From an uncultured Streptomyces sp. (lineage in GTDB: Bacteria; Actinomycetota; Actinomycetes; Streptomycetales; Streptomycetaceae): a stretch of 8,887 nt of DNA. Made by a program: the position numbers and the translations under genes. The DNA lies in NCBI GenBank assembly GCA_946480485.1, contig CAMLJW010000204.1, positions 1 to 8,887 of the forward strand, read 5' to 3'. The notes below the pieces were generated by a model. That model was not told where the DNA came from, searched no databases, and worked only from the letters and a program-made list of their open reading frames with translations. Below are positions 6,185-8,887 of this stretch, piece by piece (the first letter of the stretch is position 1; every line of letters begins with the position of its first letter).

Positions 6185-7618
6185 CTACGCGGGCGTCAGC
6201 TCGGCGAGGAGGAGTGTTCGGTCGTCCGCGCCGGCGTCGATGGCGCACGTGGTGTGCAGCAGTCGTTGGCACAACGGTTGCAGGGTGTGCAGGGTGTTTG
6301 TGCCGCTGGCGCTGGTGCCGTCGGTGGTCTCCGCGTCGAGAAGGCCGGCGAGGCGGGCGATGCCCTGGTCGATGTCGGTGTGGCGGGACTCGACCAGGCC
6401 GTCGCTGTAGAGGAGGAGCAGCGCCGGTTCCACGATGTGCAGCATGGTGGGTTCGTAGGCGGCCGTACCGAGTCCGAGTGGCAGGCCCGCGCTGGTGAGT
6501 GTGATCGGTGTGGTCCGTCCGTCCGGGCCACGGATCAGTGGGGGAGGGTGGCCGGCTCCGACCAGGGTGCAGGTGTGGCGTTTCGCGTCCCACTCGGCGT
6601 ACACACAGGTGGCGAAGGAAGCGCCGGGGGTGTCACAGGCGAGCGCGTCGAGTCGGCATATCAGCTCGGCCGGCGGGATGTCGAGCCCCGCCAGGGTGCG
6701 GACGGCTGTGCGGAGCTGGATCATGGCGACGGCCGATTCCGGACCATGGCCCATGGCGTCCCCGACGATCAGACTCACACGGCCTCCGGGCCGCGGCAGT
6801 ACGTCGAACCAGTCACCGCCGATGACGTTGTCGTGCCCGGCGGGGAGGTAGCCGTGGGCGATGCGGCAGCCCTCGAATGCCTGGGCGGTGGCGGGCAGCA
6901 GGCTGTGGCGTATGGCCAGGGCGGTGCGACGCTCGCGCTCGTAACGGCGCGCGTTGTCCAGGGCCACACAGGCCCGGGCGGCCAGCGACTCGACGGCCAC
7001 TGCGTCGCCGGGCAGGAAAGGCGCTCTGCCCGGGCCACGGCCGCAGGCGATGAAGCCGACGGCGGTGCCTCGTAGATGAAGCGGGACGACGAGGAAGGAA
7101 GCCGTCTTGAGGAGGTCTTTGACGCGGGTGTCGTCGCCCGCGGAGGCGCTGAGCCGCTCGGACGTATGGGTGTCGACCGCGTCCAGCAGCTGCGTCCGCC
7201 TGGTGGCGAGGGAACGTGCGTACGGAGTTTCGCGAGGGAAGACGATCACTTCGCCGACCGGCAGCACCCCTTCCCAGTCCTCCGGCGCGTCGTCTCCCAC
7301 GCGCAGCGCCAGCCGGCGGGCCTCGATCTGGGGCGGGTCCGCGGAGACGTACGCGTTCTCCTCGAGAAGCCAGCGCTCCAGCAGATACACCGACGCCGCG
7401 TCGCAGAACCCGGGCGCCAGCGCGTGCACGACATGGCTGCCTGTCAGGTTCACGTCGAGTTCCGAGCCGATGACGTCGGCCGCCGGGGCGAAGGCCGGCC
7501 GACGGCGTGCGTGCGCGGCGGCGGGTGCGTCGCCGGGCTGGCTGCGCGCTTCGTTCGGCAGGGTTGTGCCTTTCCGGGTGGGGCCGGCTTCGGCCGCGTG
7601 GCATGGACATCGTCTCAC
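6185..7618 (-). CDS. GAF-domain SpoIIE-type (PP2C) serine phosphatase
   Basis: This is a stand-alone phosphatase of the family that dephosphorylates anti-sigma antagonists. Counting from the longest start (GTG 7660, 491 residues), a GAF-type sensor covers about 65-240 (LVVPLHLRGTAVGFIACGRG at 190-209 and ARACVALDNARRYERERR at 228-245). The linker carries RHSLLP (251-256). The PP2C domain runs 265-491 with all metal-binding acids present: Asp283 in GGDWFD, Asp301 in GDAMGHG, Asp420 in YSDGLVESR and Asp479/480 in GADDRTLL. The start is uncertain. GTG 7660 has no RBS, and its first 15-20 codons are atypical. GTG 7618 lies just after a good -10 (TATACT 7640-7635) and is used here (477 residues). 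A CTG at 7561 preceded by GGAAAGG is a third option. It is divergent from the methyltransferase gene and followed by hairpins at 6098-6157. No kinase or STAS partner is adjacent. Confidence 0.92.
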   Translation of the reverse strand: MRRCPCHAAEAGPTRKGTTLPNEARSQPGDAPAAAHARRRPAFAPAADVIGSELDVNLTGSHVVHALAPGFCDAASVYLLERWLLEENAYVSADPPQIEARRLALRVGDDAPEDWEGVLPVGEVIVFPRETPYARSLATRRTQLLDAVDTHTSERLSASAGDDTRVKDLLKTASFLVVPLHLRGTAVGFIACGRGPGRAPFLPGDAVAVESLAARACVALDNARRYERERRTALAIRHSLLPATAQAFEGCRIAHGYLPAGHDNVIGGDWFDVLPRPGGRVSLIVGDAMGHGPESAVAMIQLRTAVRTLAGLDIPPAELICRLDALACDTPGASFATCVYAEWDAKRHTCTLVGAGHPPPLIRGPDGRTTPITLTSAGLPLGLGTAAYEPTMLHIVEPALLLLYSDGLVESRHTDIDQGIARLAGLLDAETTDGTSASGTNTLHTLQPLCQRLLHTTCAIDAGADDRTLLLAELTPA

Positions 7619-7634
7619 CGCGCGCCGTCGGCAA

Positions 7635-7644
7635 AGTATATGAT
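7635..7644. promoter_or_regulatory. Overlapping divergent -10 elements
   Basis: The only AT-rich patch between the divergent genes is agtatatgat. On the minus strand it reads TATACT (7640-7635) for the GAF-phosphatase. On the plus strand it reads TATGAT (7639-7644) for the methyltransferase. Each matches five of six bases of the TATAAT consensus, and they share two base pairs. Neither has a good -35, so an activator or an alternative sigma factor may be needed. Predicted transcript starts would be near 7628 (minus) and 7651 (plus). Confidence 0.45.
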
Positions 7645-7669
7645 GGCGCGTCAAGATCACTTGCTGCGC

Positions 7670-7675
7670 GGGGAG
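7670..7675 (+). promoter_or_regulatory. Ribosome binding site supporting the TTG start at 7681
   Basis: GGGGAG sits 5 bases before TTG 7681. The in-frame ATG at 7603 has no such site and would lie upstream of the predicted transcript start. Confidence 0.6.
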
Positions 7676-7680
7676 TTGCG

Positions 7681-8493
7681 TTGTCGGATACCAAAGGTCT
7701 CCCGCAGGGGGTCGATCCCAACAAGGCGAGCGTTGCCCGGATCTACGACGCCATGCTGGGCGGGCGGCACAACTTCGCCATAGACCGGGAGGCGCTGGCG
7801 GCTTTCACCGCCATCGAACCCCAGGTGCGCACTCTGGCACGGGCCAACCGCGCTTTTCTCGGACGGGCCGTGCGTTTCCTGACCGAGGCCGGGGTGCGGC
7901 AGTTCATCGACCTCGGGTCGGGCATCCCCACCCAGGGCAATGTCCACGAGGTGGCGCAGGCGGCCGGCCCGGGATCCAGGGTGGTCTACGTGGACAACGA
8001 CCCGGTGGCCGTGGCCCACAGCGCTTCCCTGCTCGGCGGCAATCCGGATGCGGACATCACCGACGCCGACATCCGCCGGCCGGCCGACATCCTGTCCTCC
8101 CCACAGGTGCGGAAGCTGATCGACTTCGACCAGCCCGTTGCCGTACTGATGATCACGATCCTGCACTTCGTCACGCCCGAGGAGGACCCCGCCGGCATCG
8201 TGGCCGCCTTCCGGGACGCCCTGCCCGACGGGAGCTGGCTGGCACTGACCCACGCCACGAACCAGGATCGCCCGGACACGGCTGCCGCCGTGGGGCAGCT
8301 GTACCGGTCCAGGGCTTCATCGCCGGTCACCGCTCGTTCCCATGACGAGATCATCGGTCTCTTCGACGGATTCGACCTCGTCGACCCCGGCCTGGTCTAC
8401 GTACCCCTGTGGCGCCCGGACCCGAACGACCACATCCCGGACAATCCGTCGGAGTACTGGGTGTATGCGGGCGTCGGACGCAAGCGTCCGTGA
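7681..8493 (+). CDS. SAM-dependent methyltransferase, SAV2177/DUF574 type
   Basis: This 270-residue cytoplasmic enzyme is predicted to transfer a methyl group from S-adenosylmethionine to an unknown acceptor. Visible hallmarks of the family: an N-terminal signature ARIYDAMLGGRHNFAIDRE (19-37), the SAM-binding loop FIDLGSGIPTQGNVHE (75-90), VVYVDNDPVAV (101-111) with the acidic residue that would hold the SAM ribose, DADIRRPADIL (128-138), MITILHFVTPEED (157-169) and a C-terminal YWVYAGVGRK (259-268). The length from TTG 7681 fits the family's usual 265-275 residues. The RBS at 7670-7675 supports TTG over the longer in-frame starts at 7603 and 7507. Genes of this type are very numerous in Streptomyces and their substrates are mostly unknown. 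It is divergent from the GAF-phosphatase with overlapping promoters, and convergent with the LuxR-type gene. The last codons form a palindrome (8475-8490). Confidence 0.93.
   Translation: MSDTKGLPQGVDPNKASVARIYDAMLGGRHNFAIDREALAAFTAIEPQVRTLARANRAFLGRAVRFLTEAGVRQFIDLGSGIPTQGNVHEVAQAAGPGSRVVYVDNDPVAVAHSASLLGGNPDADITDADIRRPADILSSPQVRKLIDFDQPVAVLMITILHFVTPEEDPAGIVAAFRDALPDGSWLALTHATNQDRPDTAAAVGQLYRSRASSPVTARSHDEIIGLFDGFDLVDPGLVYVPLWRPDPNDHIPDNPSEYWVYAGVGRKRP
8475..8490 (+). other. Palindrome at the end of the methyltransferase gene
   Basis: The sequence cggacgcaagcgtccg is a perfect 7-bp inverted repeat around AA and directly abuts the stop codon TGA (8491-8493). In RNA it would fold to a stem with a small loop. 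It may protect the 3' end of the transcript or begin termination together with the hairpin at 8511-8529. Coding constraint or chance is also possible. Confidence 0.4.
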
Positions 8494-8510
8494 ACGGCGC
8501 ACACTCCCCG

Positions 8511-8529
8511 CGGCTCCGACTCGGAGCCG
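8511..8529. terminator. Short hairpin between convergent genes
   Basis: The arms cggctcc (8511-8517) and ggagccg (8523-8529) pair perfectly around a 5-base loop. The hairpin is 17 bases after the methyltransferase stop and about 70 bases after the stop of the convergent LuxR-type gene. It can serve as terminator for either strand. Confidence 0.6.
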
Positions 8530-8599
8530 TCCCGGGCGTTGGAATATGGATCGCGCGCGGGGAGTGGTGTCCGGGCGACACCGGCCAAGCGCCCGGGCC

Positions 8600-8887
8600 T
8601 CAAGGCAGCAGCCCCGCCCGTCGCGCCGCCACCACCGCCTCCAGCCTCGTATGCGCCCCCAGTTTGCGCATCACCGAGCGCAGGTACGCCTTCACCGTCT
8701 CGGGCCGCAGCCTGAGCCGGTCCGCGGCCGCCGCGTTGGTCGTGCCGGTGGCCACGCAGGCCAGGACGTCCAGTTCACGCGGGGAGAGGCGCACCCCGCG
8801 GGCCACGGGCGGCGAGGCCGGCGCGGCGGCCAAGGTGTTGCACACCGCGAGGAGTTCCGCCCGTAGCGCCGGGTCCTCGACGCGCGG
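8600..8887 (-). CDS. LuxR-family transcriptional regulator, C-terminal end (partial)
   Basis: The minus-strand frame is open from the right edge of the window to TGA 8602-8600, giving 95 residues of a longer protein. The C-terminal 65 residues are a typical LuxR (GerE) DNA-binding helix-turn-helix: LSPRELDVLACVATG, then the recognition part NAAAADRLRLRPETVKAYLRSVMRKLGAHTR and the closing AVVAARRAGLLP. The residues before it (DPALRAELLAVCNTLAAA) look like the end of a helical sensor or linker domain that lies outside the window. A GTG at 8845 is in frame but is not needed as a start, because the frame continues upstream with good codon use. There is no phosphate-acceptor domain in view, so whether it is a response regulator cannot be decided. 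It is convergent with the methyltransferase. Confidence 0.88.
   Translation of the reverse strand, partial: PRVEDPALRAELLAVCNTLAAAPASPPVARGVRLSPRELDVLACVATGTTNAAAADRLRLRPETVKAYLRSVMRKLGAHTRLEAVVAARRAGLLP

Noticed and set aside
7507..7680. Longer methyltransferase starts at 7507 or ATG 7603
   Set aside because: No RBS precedes them, the extension is atypical for the family, and both lie upstream of the predicted transcript start. TTG 7681 has a well-placed GGGGAG.
1..8887. CRISPR arrays, insertion sequences, tRNA genes, TTA codons
   Set aside because: I looked for regularly spaced repeats, transposase motifs with terminal inverted repeats, tRNA cloverleaf elements and in-frame TTA codons, and saw none.

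Overview
The base composition (very GC-rich, third codon positions almost all G or C), frequent GTG/TTG starts and the protein families present point to an actinomycete chromosome, most probably Streptomyces or a close relative. Several families here (stand-alone SpoIIE-type phosphatases with PAS or GAF sensors, the SAV2177/DUF574-type methyltransferase, small actinobacterial membrane proteins) are characteristic of that group. No transposase, integrase, tRNA, rRNA or CRISPR array was seen. No TTA leucine codon was noticed in the main genes, so bldA control is not indicated.

Layout, left to right. Positions 1-1290 are gene-poor. The minus strand carries a train of very small reading frames: a possibly interrupted acidic peptide (814-647), a 46-residue single-pass membrane protein (656-516) and a 70-residue protein with a weak RelE/ParE-like look (401-189). 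Positions 815-1290 show no convincing gene. Then follow a 349-residue helical protein on the plus strand (1291-2340) and a convergent alpha/beta hydrolase (3478-2468), separated by a perfect 18-bp hairpin that can end transcription from both sides. Next, all on the minus strand, come a PAS-SpoIIE phosphatase (4945-3704), a multi-pass DMT/NIPA-like membrane protein (6028-5189) and a GAF-SpoIIE phosphatase (about 7618-6185). The last is divergent from a SAM-dependent methyltransferase of the DUF574 type (7681-8493), with the two predicted -10 elements overlapping. The right edge holds the C-terminal end of a LuxR-type regulator on the minus strand (8600 to beyond 8887), convergent with the methyltransferase across a short hairpin.

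How the genes may work together (inference). The two phosphatases have different sensor domains and intact metal-binding acidic residues, but no kinase/anti-sigma factor or STAS antagonist is encoded beside them. They are probably orphan inputs into a partner-switching sigma-factor network. The hydrolase, transporter-like protein, helical repeat protein and methyltransferase may be outputs or simply neighbours. Separate promoters and hairpins between most genes argue against one large operon. No clearly new multi-gene system is proven. The best leads are the compact divergent phosphatase/methyltransferase promoter, the interchangeable tandem hairpins at 6096-6157, the small-ORF train at 189-814 and the uncharacterised helical repeat protein.
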